Shown here: positions 8,284-17,629 of the stretch, piece after piece
Position numbering within the stretch: the stretch's first letter is position 1
Layout of the letters: each line of letters begins with the position of its first letter
Source of the DNA: Pedobacter boryungensis
GTDB lineage: Bacteria; Bacteroidota; Bacteroidia; Sphingobacteriales; Sphingobacteriaceae
Length of the DNA: 64,000 nucleotides
Assembly: GCF_013204825.1 (NCBI RefSeq)
Contig: NZ_JABMKV010000001.1
Span: 744,001 to 808,000, forward strand
Direction: 5' to 3'
The notes under the pieces: generated by a model
Databases searched by the model: none
Seen by the model: only the letters and a program-made list of their open reading frames with translations
What the model was told of the DNA's origin: nothing
Position numbers and translations under genes: made by a program

Positions 8284-10473
8284 ATGGACGTGAAAAAGTC
8301 GTTGTTTGATAATTTGCAAACTTTCTTCGGTTTCGATAATTTTAAAGGAGATCAAGAGTCGATAATTACCAATGTTTTAGAAGGAAAAAATACGTTCGTA
8401 ATTATGCCTACTGGCGGAGGTAAATCTATATGTTACCAGTTGCCAGCATTAATGAGTGAAGGTACAGCCATTGTAATTTCGCCATTAATTGCATTAATGA
8501 AAAACCAAGTAGATCAGTTAAGAGCATTTGGTGGGAGTGATAGTATTGCACATTTTCTTAATTCATCCTTAAATAAAACAGAAATTACTCAGGTTAAGAG
8601 TGATTTATTAGATGGACAAACAAAATTATTATATGTTGCTCCGGAATCATTAGCTAAGCAAGAAAATATTGATTTTTTAAGATTGCTTAAGATTTCTTTT
8701 GTGGCGGTTGATGAAGCACATTGTATTTCTGAATGGGGTCATGATTTTAGACCAGAATATCGCAAAATAAGACAAGTAATAACGGGTTTAGGAGAAGAAA
8801 TTCCAATTATAGCGTTAACTGCTACCGCAACCCCTAAAGTACAACAAGATATTATAAAAAATCTTCAAATGACAGATGCAACATTGTTTAAGTCGTCATT
8901 TAACAGACCAAACTTATTTTATGAAATTAGACCTAAGCGTGATGTAATTAAAGAAATTATCAGATACATTAAGTATAACACAGGTAAATCTGGTATCATT
9001 TATTGCTTAAGTCGTAAAAAGGTAGAAGAAGTTGCAGAGAGTTTAAATTTGAATGGAATTAAAGCTTTGCCTTATCATGCAGGATTGGAGCCTAAAGTTA
9101 GAGCGGAAACCCAAGATAAATTTTTAATGGAAGATGCAGAAGTGATTGTGGCTACAATTGCTTTTGGTATGGGAATAGATAAACCTGATGTGCGTTTTGT
9201 AATTCATCATGATATTCCGAAAAGTATGGAAGGCTATTATCAGGAAACTGGTAGGGCAGGAAGAGATGGAGGAGAAGGAGTTTGTTTAGCTTTTTATGCG
9301 CAGAAAGATGTTGATAAGTTAGCTAAATTCATGAAAGATAAACCTGTTTCAGAACGTGAAATAGGCACTCAAATTTTGAAAGAAGTAATTGATTATGCTG
9401 AATCAGGTGTGTGCCGAAGAAAGCAGATTTTACATTATTTTGGAGAAAACTTTAATGAAACTGGTTGCAATTGCATGTGTGATAATTGCAAAAAGCCAAA
9501 GCAATTATTTGAAGCGGAAGAACACTTGTTGACTTTACTAAAATTGATTGAATCTACAGGCGAAAAATTTGACGATACGCATTTACTGAACATTTTTATG
9601 GGAAGTGAAACAGCACAAACTATTGCTTATGAACAAAATAAATTGCCAGAGTTTGGTTTAGGTAAAGAAGCGGGCGAAATTCTTTGGAAATCACTAATTA
9701 GACAAGCTGTATTAAATAATTTTGTTTCAAAAGATATTGATAATTACGGCTTATTACGCCTAACTAAAAGTGGTAAAGATTTTATTGAGAACCCTTATAG
9801 CTTAAAATTCATTTTAAATGAATTGATAGAGAGCGCAGTTGATGATGATGAAGAAGATGTAAAACATGGTACAGGAGCGTTAGATACACAGCTGTTAGGT
9901 CTATTGAAAGATCTTCGTAAGAAAATCGCTAAGCAAAAAAATGTTCCTCCATTTGTGGTTTTCCAAGATCCATCTTTAGAAGAAATGTGTACGCATTATC
10001 CTATTTCAATGGATGAATTGAAACAAATTTCTGGTGTAGGACATGGAAAAGCATTAAAGTTTGGTGGATCATTTATCGAACTTATAAAAAAATATGTTGA
10101 AGATAATGATATAGAGAGACCAATTGATTTGGTGATTAAAACTCAGGCAAATAAATCTGCTTTAAAAGTTTCCATTATCCAAAATATTGACAGACAGATT
10201 GGTTTGGAAGATATTGCTAGATCAAAAGGAATTACTTATTTCGATATTTTAAAAGAAGTTGAAGCCATTGTAAATTCAGGTACGAAACTAAATTTGGGAT
10301 ATTTTGTTGATGAAGTTATTGATGAAGATAGGCAAGATGAAGTATTTGATTATTTCAGATCAGCTGATAATGATTCGATAGACGAAGCCTTAAATGATTT
10401 GGGCGAAAGTGATTATACTCGCGAAGAAATACAATTAATGCGGATTAAATTTATGTCCGAATTAGGAAACTAA
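8284..10473 (+). CDS. recQ: ATP-dependent DNA helicase RecQ
   Basis: 3'-5' helicase for recombination and repair. Walker A is MPTGGGKSICYQLP and the DEAH box is VDEAHCISEWGHDFRPEY. Helicase motif V/VI is ATIAFGMGIDKPDVRFV with QETGRAGRDG. The RecQ zinc-binding Cys cluster is GVCRRKQI...CNCMCDNC, followed by a winged helix and an HRDC domain (DPSLEEMCTHYPISMDELKQ). A further C-terminal helix-turn-helix-like segment (about 100 residues) is present, as in long RecQ of this phylum. An in-frame ATG at 8230 adds 18 residues with no family resemblance; ATG 8284 (MDVKKSLFDNLQ) matches family starts. Confidence 0.95.
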   Translation: MDVKKSLFDNLQTFFGFDNFKGDQESIITNVLEGKNTFVIMPTGGGKSICYQLPALMSEGTAIVISPLIALMKNQVDQLRAFGGSDSIAHFLNSSLNKTEITQVKSDLLDGQTKLLYVAPESLAKQENIDFLRLLKISFVAVDEAHCISEWGHDFRPEYRKIRQVITGLGEEIPIIALTATATPKVQQDIIKNLQMTDATLFKSSFNRPNLFYEIRPKRDVIKEIIRYIKYNTGKSGIIYCLSRKKVEEVAESLNLNGIKALPYHAGLEPKVRAETQDKFLMEDAEVIVATIAFGMGIDKPDVRFVIHHDIPKSMEGYYQETGRAGRDGGEGVCLAFYAQKDVDKLAKFMKDKPVSEREIGTQILKEVIDYAESGVCRRKQILHYFGENFNETGCNCMCDNCKKPKQLFEAEEHLLTLLKLIESTGEKFDDTHLLNIFMGSETAQTIAYEQNKLPEFGLGKEAGEILWKSLIRQAVLNNFVSKDIDNYGLLRLTKSGKDFIENPYSLKFILNELIESAVDDDEEDVKHGTGALDTQLLGLLKDLRKKIAKQKNVPPFVVFQDPSLEEMCTHYPISMDELKQISGVGHGKALKFGGSFIELIKKYVEDNDIERPIDLVIKTQANKSALKVSIIQNIDRQIGLEDIARSKGITYFDILKEVEAIVNSGTKLNLGYFVDEVIDEDRQDEVFDYFRSADNDSIDEALNDLGESDYTREEIQLMRIKFMSELGN

Positions 10474-10506
10474 ACAACTAAATCCTTTAAGGATACATAA
10501 ACTACT

Positions 10507-11322
10507 ATGATTAACTTTTCTATAGATAAATTAAAACATACAGATTCTAACAATTTTTTTTTAATGGCTGGTCCCTGTGCTATTGAAGGCGAAGATATCG
10601 CTTTGCGCATTGCGGAAAAAATAGTTACACTTACAGATAAACTGAATATTCCATACATTTTTAAAGGTTCTTATCGTAAAGCAAATCGAAGTAAAGGAAG
10701 TTCTTTTACAGGTATTGGCGATGAAAAAGCATTAAAAATTCTTGAAAAAATTGGCAAAACATTCGATGTGCCTACTGTAACCGATATTCACGAAAGTGGA
10801 GAAGCAGCTATGGCGGCAGCTTATGTAGATGTTTTACAAATCCCAGCTTTTTTATGCAGACAAACAGATTTATTAATTGCAGCTGCAGAAACAGGAAAAG
10901 TAGTAAATGTTAAAAAAGGACAATTTTTATCTGCTGGTTCAATGAAATTCGCAGTTGATAAAATCATAGATTCAGGTAATCATAGGGTCATACTCACCGA
11001 TAGAGGAAATACATTTGGCTACCAAGATTTAATTGTAGATTATCGTGGTTTACCAGAAATGCAAAGTTTTGGTGTTCCGGTCGTAATGGATTGCACACAT
11101 TCACTACAACAGCCTAACCAAAGTAGTGGTGTAACTGGTGGTAAACCAGAGTTAATCGCAACCATTGCAAAAGCAGCAATTGCAGTAGGAGCAGACGGTT
11201 TATTTATAGAAACTCACCCCGATCCAGCTAATGCAAAATCTGATGGTGCTAATATGTTAAATCTAGCCTTATTAGAAGATTTATTGGTAAAGTTGATAAG
11301 AGTTAGACAAGCTATTTTATAA
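10507..11322 (+). CDS. kdsA: 3-deoxy-8-phosphooctulonate synthase (Kdo-8-P synthase)
   Basis: Condenses phosphoenolpyruvate with arabinose-5-phosphate to Kdo-8-phosphate for lipopolysaccharide core. The 271-residue product shows FLMAGPCAIEGEDIALRIAE, FKGSYRKANRSKGSSFTG, the DVLQIPAFLCRQTDLL loop, RGNTFGYQDLIVDYRGLP, VVMDCTHSLQQPN and FIETHPDPANAKSDGANML, all family signatures. It follows recQ by 33 bases on the same strand and ends directly against the stop of the convergent DUF6526 gene (no spacer). Its partner kdsD is on the far side of recQ, on the opposite strand. Confidence 0.96.
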   Translation: MINFSIDKLKHTDSNNFFLMAGPCAIEGEDIALRIAEKIVTLTDKLNIPYIFKGSYRKANRSKGSSFTGIGDEKALKILEKIGKTFDVPTVTDIHESGEAAMAAAYVDVLQIPAFLCRQTDLLIAAAETGKVVNVKKGQFLSAGSMKFAVDKIIDSGNHRVILTDRGNTFGYQDLIVDYRGLPEMQSFGVPVVMDCTHSLQQPNQSSGVTGGKPELIATIAKAAIAVGADGLFIETHPDPANAKSDGANMLNLALLEDLLVKLIRVRQAIL

Positions 11323-11757
11323 TTATGCTCTGTGGTAATCTCCACGCCAGTTTTTTATAGCTATTTTAATTTCTTTTCCAGATAATTTTTCAGCAACAGC
11401 TCTATCTACTAAACTTAAAAACTCTTCATTCGGAGCAAAGCGTAAAGCAATAATTTGACCCATTCTTAATTCTGAGGGTAATAGTTTGCCGGTTAATGCA
11501 AAATAACGTAGGTTCTCTTCTGCTCGTATAGCTCTATCTTGTGCTTTTATGGCGAAACTCCGGCTATACCAAAACAATAAGGCCACAATTACAAATAAAA
11601 TTAAAATCAATAAAGCGTTGTGTAAGTTTAGTTTTGTGGTATCGAGTGCATGAAAAATACCAATAATTGCACCTAATAAACCAGTTACAATCAATATGCC
11701 TAACACAAAGTGAAATCCAGGCACTAAACGAGTATGATTTTTAAAATTTTGTTCCAT
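11323..11757 (-). CDS. DUF6526-like small membrane protein
   Basis: The 144-residue product starts MEQNFKNHTRLVPGFHFVLG. Two hydrophobic segments at about residues 16-36 and 43-63 (LLILILFVIVALLFWYS) form a hairpin, followed by a cytoplasmic tail of about 80 residues rich in charged residues (RAIRAEENLRYFALTGKLLP). This pattern fits the DUF6526 family of Bacteroidota; its function is unknown. It lies 6 bases downstream of the OmpA-family gene on the same strand, so the two are probably cotranscribed. Confidence 0.75.
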   Translation of the reverse strand: MEQNFKNHTRLVPGFHFVLGILIVTGLLGAIIGIFHALDTTKLNLHNALLILILFVIVALLFWYSRSFAIKAQDRAIRAEENLRYFALTGKLLPSELRMGQIIALRFAPNEEFLSLVDRAVAEKLSGKEIKIAIKNWRGDYHRA

Positions 11758-11763
11758 TATAAT

Positions 11764-13659
11764 TTAAATTTTAATAATAGTAAATTCGGTTCTTCTATTT
11801 TGTTGCCTACCTTCTTCAGTAGTATTGTCTGAGCGAGGTTTAGTTTCGCCGTAACCTTTAAATGTAAGTCTTTTTTTGTCTATGCCATTATCAATTAAAT
11901 AATCATAAACTGCTTTTGCTCTATTCTCTGATAATTTCTCATTTTCTTTTGCAATACCAACATTATCGGTATGTCCTTGTATTTCAATTGAAATGTGCTC
12001 ATATTTTTTAAGTAGTTCGGTTAAAAGATTTAATTCGACGATTGATGGCGGCAAAAGCTCATATTTATTGGTATCGAAGAAAATATTTTTTAAAATAACA
12101 TCACTACCAACTTGTAATTTATCTAATAATATTTCAATTTGATAAGGTTGATTGATACTTGCTTTATTCAATGCAAAATGTTGTGAATTAAATAAATATC
12201 CATCAGATTCTACATTAAAAGAATATTCACTTCCTATAGGCATTACGGCTAAAAAATCTCCTGTTTCTTTTGAAGTATAATCGTTAAAAACAGGCATATT
12301 TGTTTTTAAATCTATAATCAAAACATTTGCCTCTAATAACGATTTTGTTTCTTTATCTCTAACAATCCCTTTCACATATGTTACTGGCAATGGTTTTGCT
12401 TTTTCTGGAAGCTTAAAATGATAAATGTCTAAATCACCAAAACCACCACCCTCAATATTTGAAGAAAAATAACCCTCTAATCCATCTGCACTAACTGTTA
12501 AACCTATTTCTTCATTAAATGTATTAATTGGATAACCTAAATTAATTGGTGTAGAAAATTCTCCATTTTCATTCATACGACTGTAGAAAATATCTTTATT
12601 TCCAAAACCTGGCCAACCATCTGATGAGAAATACAACGTTTTTCCATCAGCATGCATAAATGGCGTATTTTCATCGTATGGTGTATTAATTTTTGATCCT
12701 AAATTTACTGGATCAGTCCATTTACCTTCATCTGTTAAATTACTTTTCCAAATATCATAACCTCCAATTCCACCTGGGCGATTACTTACAAAATACAATG
12801 TGTTTCCATCTGCGCTAATTGATGGTTGTGAATCCCAATATTCAGAATTAATTGTTTTTCCTAAATTTATAGCTTTACCCCATTCATTTCCCTCTTTTCT
12901 AGATACATAAATGTCGCAACGCCCTAAACCATCAGGTCTATTACAACCGGTAAAAAAAATATATTTCCCATCTGGTGAGATAGATTGTGCACCTTCATTA
13001 AAGTTTGGAGTGTTGATTTGATCACTTAAAGGTTGGGCCTTTTGCCATTCATTTTCTTTTTTTGTAGAAATAAAAAAGTCTTCATTTCCATTGGTAACTC
13101 TAGTAAATATTAGTGTTTGACCATCAGCAGTCAACGCTGGAAAATAATCTCGATTAGGACTATTTACATAAAAACCCATATTTATAGGTTCATATTTAGT
13201 TGGTGTTTTAATAGCTGAAATTGAAAAGTCGCAATCTAATATGTATTTTTTCGTTTTGTTTGTAAAATCTGGATCAGTACCGATGTATTTTTGTTGAAAC
13301 TGTAAAAAGTTAGCTTTAGCAGGTACATAATCTCCAGAAAGAAGCTCGCTTTCTGCCAAAACATAATAAATTCTAGCTTCTACAGTTGGAGAAGCACTTA
13401 TTGCCTTACGATAATTTTCTTTCGCTTTAGGATAAGACTTTAACCTACGATAAACATCTCCTAACTGAATATAGGCTAATTGGAATTTTGGATCTGCTTT
13501 TATAGCTGCATCCAAATATTTGATCCCTTCATCGTAAATGTTTTGTCTCAAATACTGCTGTGCATCATCAAAATTTTCTTGTGCTTTTTTGTTGATAGAA
13601 GTTTGAGCACTTACAGAAAAAGTTATCCAGCATAAAAAGAAAATCAATAATTTATTCAT
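11764..13659 (-). CDS. OmpA-family outer-membrane protein with TPR and PD40 propeller
   Basis: Envelope protein of 631 residues with signal peptide MNKLLIFFLCWITFSVSA|Q. In order: TPR-like repeats (about 25-125), WD40-like/PD40 beta-propeller blades (about 165-410; repeated S-x-D-G-x-x-(I/L)-(Y/F)-F units such as SPDGKYIFFTG, SADGNTLYFVSNRPGG, HADGKTLYFSSDG), a carboxypeptidase-regulatory-like domain (VKGIVRDKETKSLLEANVLI), and a C-terminal OmpA peptidoglycan-binding domain (IEIQGHTDNVG, LSENRAKAVYDYL, GYGETKP, NRRTEF). The architecture is common in Bacteroidota; the C-terminus binds peptidoglycan and the propeller may bind a partner or substrate that cannot be named from sequence. Confidence 0.92.
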   Translation of the reverse strand: MNKLLIFFLCWITFSVSAQTSINKKAQENFDDAQQYLRQNIYDEGIKYLDAAIKADPKFQLAYIQLGDVYRRLKSYPKAKENYRKAISASPTVEARIYYVLAESELLSGDYVPAKANFLQFQQKYIGTDPDFTNKTKKYILDCDFSISAIKTPTKYEPINMGFYVNSPNRDYFPALTADGQTLIFTRVTNGNEDFFISTKKENEWQKAQPLSDQINTPNFNEGAQSISPDGKYIFFTGCNRPDGLGRCDIYVSRKEGNEWGKAINLGKTINSEYWDSQPSISADGNTLYFVSNRPGGIGGYDIWKSNLTDEGKWTDPVNLGSKINTPYDENTPFMHADGKTLYFSSDGWPGFGNKDIFYSRMNENGEFSTPINLGYPINTFNEEIGLTVSADGLEGYFSSNIEGGGFGDLDIYHFKLPEKAKPLPVTYVKGIVRDKETKSLLEANVLIIDLKTNMPVFNDYTSKETGDFLAVMPIGSEYSFNVESDGYLFNSQHFALNKASINQPYQIEILLDKLQVGSDVILKNIFFDTNKYELLPPSIVELNLLTELLKKYEHISIEIQGHTDNVGIAKENEKLSENRAKAVYDYLIDNGIDKKRLTFKGYGETKPRSDNTTEEGRQQNRRTEFTIIKI

Positions 13660-13710
13660 TTAAGCTAAGCAATTTGATGTTAGACTAATGTAAATAAAAT
13701 ATCGAATACT

Positions 13711-14334
13711 TTAGGGAATGTTAAGGAATTTATGGGTTTGTAATGAAATTTCCCATTTCGGATTTGCCATTACATATTCTACAATTAATGGTGTCATTTC
13801 TTTATACTTTGACCATTCTGGCTGCAAATATAATTTACAAGATGGTGATACAGTTTCGGCATATTTCTCTGCCCATTCAAAATCACTTTTATTAAAAACA
13901 ATAACTTTTAATTCGTTTGCAAAAGGTGTAATGTCTGGTCTAGGGGCTTTGAATTTCTTAGGAGATAGGCAAATCCAATCCCATGAACCAGAGAGAGGAT
14001 AAGCACCAGAAGTTTCTATAAAAGTTAGAATATTTTGTTCTTTTAGTTTTTTAGTTAGGTAATCTAGGTTATATATTAAAGGTTCACCACCAGTTACCAC
14101 AACAGCTTTGCCAGGAAAAGTATCTGCTTTTGCTACAATATCATCACTTAAAGTAAGCGGATGCAATTCTGCATCCCAACTTTCTTTCACGTCACACCAA
14201 TGACAGCCAACATCACAACCGCCCAAACGAATAAAATAAGCCGCTTTTCCTGTATTAAATCCTTCGCCTTGTATTGTGTAAAATTCCTCCATTAAAGGAA
14301 GTAATGTCCCATCTTCTGGTATATTGTGTGCCAT
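13711..14334 (-). CDS. queE: 7-carboxy-7-deazaguanine synthase QueE
   Basis: Radical-SAM enzyme that makes 7-carboxy-7-deazaguanine, a precursor of queuosine in tRNA. The cluster-binding motif CX3CX2C is present as CDVGCHWC, preceded by EFYTIQGEGFNTGKAAYFIR and followed by VVTGGEPLIYNL. I use the ATG at 14334 (MAHNIPEDG); an in-frame ATG 33 bases upstream adds a hydrophobic stretch unlike the family. The product has 207 residues, a normal length. It is divergent from the Rieske gene. A queuosine-precursor transporter is encoded 12 kb away (26,376), so the cell seems able both to make and to import precursors. Confidence 0.93.
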   Translation of the reverse strand: MAHNIPEDGTLLPLMEEFYTIQGEGFNTGKAAYFIRLGGCDVGCHWCDVKESWDAELHPLTLSDDIVAKADTFPGKAVVVTGGEPLIYNLDYLTKKLKEQNILTFIETSGAYPLSGSWDWICLSPKKFKAPRPDITPFANELKVIVFNKSDFEWAEKYAETVSPSCKLYLQPEWSKYKEMTPLIVEYVMANPKWEISLQTHKFLNIP

Positions 14335-14380
14335 TTTGTAAATTAGAGCGCAAATATACACATTCAAAAAAGCAGAAAAG

Positions 14381-14716
14381 ATGATTTGGGTAAAGGTTTT
14401 GTCAAAACAAGAAACTGAAAGAGAAGATTTTATAGAAATGGCAAAAGCTGATGGGAAAAAAATCTGTGTGATTAAACATAAAGGAAAGTTTTCTGCTATT
14501 CAAAATACTTGCCCACACGCTGGAGGTCTTTTAAGTGGAGGTTGGTGCAAAGAAGGAAATATTGTTTGTCCAATTCACCGTTGGGAATATAATTTAGAAA
14601 CAGGAAGAGGTGCTGAGGGACAAGGAGACTATATCAATATTTATCCAACAAAGTTGAAAGAAGATGGATTATATGTTGGATTTAAAGAAAGTTTATGGAA
14701 AAGGTTTTTTAGATAA
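14381..14716 (+). CDS. Rieske [2Fe-2S] ferredoxin-like protein
   Basis: The 111-residue single-domain Rieske protein binds a 2Fe-2S cluster through two Cys and two His: CPHAGG (about residues 45-50) and CPIHRW (about 65-70). Such small proteins act as electron carriers for oxygenases or similar to NirD. No oxygenase gene is adjacent: it is divergent from queE and convergent with folD (8-base gap), so the redox partner is unknown. No signal peptide or membrane anchor is seen, which argues against the bc1-type Rieske subunit. Confidence 0.88.
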   Translation: MIWVKVLSKQETEREDFIEMAKADGKKICVIKHKGKFSAIQNTCPHAGGLLSGGWCKEGNIVCPIHRWEYNLETGRGAEGQGDYINIYPTKLKEDGLYVGFKESLWKRFFR

Positions 14717-14724
14717 AGTTGGTC

Positions 14725-15606
14725 TTAACTATAAATCTCTCTCTTAGCAGAGGCTAATGTGTTTTTCAATAAACCTGCAATGGTCATTAAACCTACACCG
14801 CCTGGAACTGGTGTGATCCATGAAGCCTTTGGGGCTACATTCTCGAAATCCACATCTCCATATAATTTAAAGCCAGATTTAGTTTCTGATGAAGTTTCTC
14901 TGTTAATACCCACATCAATAATAATAGCACCGGATTTAACCATATCTGCAGTTACAAAGTTTTTTCTGCCAATTGCAGCTACAACAATATCGCCTTGCAA
15001 AACCATTTCTTTTAAATTATGGGTTTTGCTATGTGTAAGTGTTACTGTACAGTTGCCAGGATTGGCGTTGCGAGCCATTAAAATACTCATCGGACTACCC
15101 ACAATATTACTTCTTCCTACAACAACACAATGTTTACCAGTTGTGTCAATATTGTAAGCTTTCAGCATCAATAAAATGCCATAAGGTGTAGCTGGAATGA
15201 AACAAGGTAAATTACGCATCATTCTCCCTAAATTAACAGGATGAAAACCATCAACATCTTTGCGATAATCAATGGTTTCGGTAACTTTCTCCGGATCAAT
15301 ATGTTTTGGCAAAGGCAATTGAACAATTAAGCCATCAACTCCTGCATCTTTATTAATCTCTTCAATTTTAGCTAATAGTTCAGCTTCAGTAACTGAGTTA
15401 TCATATCTCACTAATGAGGATTGAAAACCAACTTTTTCACAGTTTTTCATCTTACTAGCAACATAGGTTTCGCTTCCACCATCGTTACCAACTAAAATGG
15501 CAACTAAATGAGGTTTTCGTCCACTTTGTGCTAAAAATTCAGCAGCTTCTTCTGCTATTTCTGTTTTTATCTTTTCTGAAGCGAATTTTCCGTCTAGTAG
15601 TTGCAT
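14725..15606 (-). CDS. folD: Bifunctional methylenetetrahydrofolate dehydrogenase/cyclohydrolase
   Basis: Interconverts 5,10-methylene-, methenyl- and 10-formyl-tetrahydrofolate using NADP. The 293-residue product has [14 protein letters not shown] with the catalytic Lys of the YxxxK motif, [27 protein letters not shown], the nucleotide-binding [13 protein letters not shown], and [13 protein letters not shown] (family consensus PGGVGPMT, so Leu replaces Pro here). Length is standard. It lies 82 bases downstream of lepA on the same strand, separated by an inverted repeat. Confidence 0.95.
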   Translation of the reverse strand: MQLLDGKFASEKIKTEIAEEAAEFLAQSGRKPHLVAILVGNDGGSETYVASKMKNCEKVGFQSSLVRYDNSVTEAELLAKIEEINKDAGVDGLIVQLPLPKHIDPEKVTETIDYRKDVDGFHPVNLGRMMRNLPCFIPATPYGILLMLKAYNIDTTGKHCVVVGRSNIVGSPMSILMARNANPGNCTVTLTHSKTHNLKEMVLQGDIVVAAIGRKNFVTADMVKSGAIIIDVGINRETSSETKSGFKLYGDVDFENVAPKASWITPVPGGVGLMTIAGLLKNTLASAKREIYS

Positions 15607-15630
15607 TGTAAGTATAAAGTATTTAGTAAC

Positions 15631-15686
15631 TAGTATTTAGATATCATGTAGTCGTTTAAATACTAACTACTAATATCTAAATACTA
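15631..15686. repeat. Inverted repeat in the lepA-folD spacer
   Basis: tagtatttagatat (15,631-15,644) is matched exactly by its reverse complement atatctaaatacta (15,673-15,686), with a 28-base loop holding further degenerate copies (aaatactaactacta). Copies of agtattt-like words also occur just upstream. It could form a weak A+T-rich hairpin between cotranscribed genes, or be a degraded interspersed repeat. There is no U-tract typical of a terminator. Confidence 0.55.
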
Positions 15687-15688
15687 TT

Positions 15689-17476
15689 TTAATCTAATTT
15701 TAAAACTGCCATAAACGCACTTTGTGGAATTTCTACATTTCCAACTTGACGCATACGTTTTTTACCTTTTTTCTGTTTTTCTAATAATTTACGTTTACGA
15801 GAAATATCACCACCATAACATTTAGCAGTTACATCTTTACGTAATGCACTTAAAGTTTCACGAGCTATAACTTTTGCACCGATAGAAGCTTGTATCTTAA
15901 TCTCAAATTGCTGACGAGGAATTAATTCTCTCAACTTTTCACAGATTTTTTTACCAAAATCGTATGCATTGCTACGGTGAATTAGTGAAGATAAAGCATC
16001 AACTGGTTCATCATTTATTAACATATCTAAACGCACCAAATCAGATTTACGGTAACCAACTTGGTGATAATCGAAAGATGCATAGCCTTTAGAAATGGTT
16101 TTTAATTTATCATAAAAATCAAATACAATTTCGCCCATTGGGATTTCGAAAACCAATTCAACTCTATCAGATGTTAAGTATGATTGATTTACAATAGTTC
16201 CTCTTTTCTGAATACAAAGTGACATTACAGGGCCAACAAAATCAGCTTTAGTAATGATATTTGCTTTAATAAATGGTTCCTCAACAGAATCCAATTTACT
16301 TGGGTCAGGCAAATCAGATGGGTTATTTACGAAAATTTCTTCACCTTTAGTCGTGTGTGCAATGTAAGATACGTTAGGAACTGTAGTAATTACCGTCATA
16401 TCAAATTCACGCTCCAAACGCTCTTGGATAATTTCCATGTGTAGCATACCTAAGAAACCACAACGGAAACCGAAGCCTAAAGCAGCAGAACTTTCTGGTT
16501 CAAAAACGATCGAAGCATCATTCAGTTGCAATTTATGCATCGCTTCACGCAATTCTTCAAACTCATCGGTATCAACCGGATAAATACCAGCAAATACCAT
16601 TGGTTTTACTTCTTCAAAACCTTGAATGGCTTCTTCAGAAGGTCTAGCAACATTGGTAATCGTATCACCAACTTTTACTTCACGTGCTTCTTTAATTCCA
16701 GAAATAATATAACCTACATCACCAGTTTTAACAGACGGTCTTGGAGACATATCTAGTTTTAAAATACCAACTTCATCAGCTAAATATTCTTTACCAGTAT
16801 TAATAAATTTTACTTTATCGCCTTTTTTAATTTCGCCGTTCACAACTTTATAATAAGCTATAATTCCTCTAAAAGAGTTAAAAACGCTATCAAAAATTAA
16901 AGCTTGCAATGGTGCTGCCGCATCGCCAACAGGAGCTGGAACTCTATCAACAATTGCTTGCAAAATTTCAGGAATTCCCATTCCAGTTTTACCAGATGCA
17001 GGAATAATTTCTTCTCGTTTACAGCCAATCAAATCAATAATTTGGTCTTTTACCTCTTCTGGCATTGCTCCAGGCAAATCCATTTTATTTAAAATTGGTA
17101 TGATTTCTAAATCATGCTCTAAAGCCAAATAAAGATTAGAAATTGTTTGAGCTTGTATGCCTTGCGATGCATCAACAATTAACAAAGCGCCCTCGCAAGC
17201 AGCAATAGAACGAGAAACTTCATAACTAAAATCAACGTGACCAGGTGTATCAATTAAATTGAAAACATATTCTTGGTCACCAATTTTATAATTCATTTGT
17301 ATCGCGTGACTTTTAATCGTGATCCCACGTTCACGCTCCAAATCCATATTATCAAGCAATTGTGCTTGAGATTCGCGTTGAGAAATCGTCGCTGTATATT
17401 CTAATAATCTATCGGCTAAAGTGCTTTTGCCGTGATCTATATGTGCAATTATGCAAAAATTACGTATGTGCTTCAT
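15689..17476 (-). CDS. lepA: Elongation factor 4 (LepA), ribosome back-translocase GTPase
   Basis: Translational GTPase related to EF-G. With ATG at 17,476 the product has 595 residues starting [20 protein letters not shown], where AHIDHGKST is the P-loop (G1). Switch/G2-G3 elements are [11 protein letters not shown] and DTPGHVDF, and G4 is NKMDLP. The LepA-specific C-terminal domain is seen in [20 protein letters not shown] and [20 protein letters not shown]. An upstream in-frame ATG at 17,521 would add 15 residues without family support. Length matches E. coli LepA (599). Confidence 0.96.
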   Translation of the reverse strand: MKHIRNFCIIAHIDHGKSTLADRLLEYTATISQRESQAQLLDNMDLERERGITIKSHAIQMNYKIGDQEYVFNLIDTPGHVDFSYEVSRSIAACEGALLIVDASQGIQAQTISNLYLALEHDLEIIPILNKMDLPGAMPEEVKDQIIDLIGCKREEIIPASGKTGMGIPEILQAIVDRVPAPVGDAAAPLQALIFDSVFNSFRGIIAYYKVVNGEIKKGDKVKFINTGKEYLADEVGILKLDMSPRPSVKTGDVGYIISGIKEAREVKVGDTITNVARPSEEAIQGFEEVKPMVFAGIYPVDTDEFEELREAMHKLQLNDASIVFEPESSAALGFGFRCGFLGMLHMEIIQERLEREFDMTVITTVPNVSYIAHTTKGEEIFVNNPSDLPDPSKLDSVEEPFIKANIITKADFVGPVMSLCIQKRGTIVNQSYLTSDRVELVFEIPMGEIVFDFYDKLKTISKGYASFDYHQVGYRKSDLVRLDMLINDEPVDALSSLIHRSNAYDFGKKICEKLRELIPRQQFEIKIQASIGAKVIARETLSALRKDVTAKCYGGDISRKRKLLEKQKKGKKRMRQVGNVEIPQSAFMAVLKLD

Positions 17477-17549
17477 CTTTGCTGCAAAGATAGTTTTTTT
17501 AGCTAAAGATTTGAAAAGCAATTTCAGTAACTCTTATCGTTATTTCAGT

Positions 17550-17597
17550 CCCGCTTTTTGCTTTACTTCGCTGCGCTTCGTGTTCGCTACAATCGGG
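17550..17597. repeat. Short imperfect palindrome, CCCG/CGGG ends
   Basis: cccgctttttgcttta at the left and ttcgctacaatcggg at the right are imperfect reverse complements around the core ttcgctgcgcttcg. It lies between the start of lepA and the end of the GH92 gene. It resembles the larger decayed element at 5,881-5,954, so it probably belongs to a dispersed intergenic repeat family. Confidence 0.5.
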
Positions 17598-17629
17598 TTT
17601 AGAGAACTAGAAAATCCACTAACACAAAT

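Noticed and set aside
15631-15686. Rho-independent terminator between lepA and folD
   Set aside because: The stem is A+T-rich, the loop is 28 bases and there is no U-tract in the direction of transcription; listed as an inverted repeat only.
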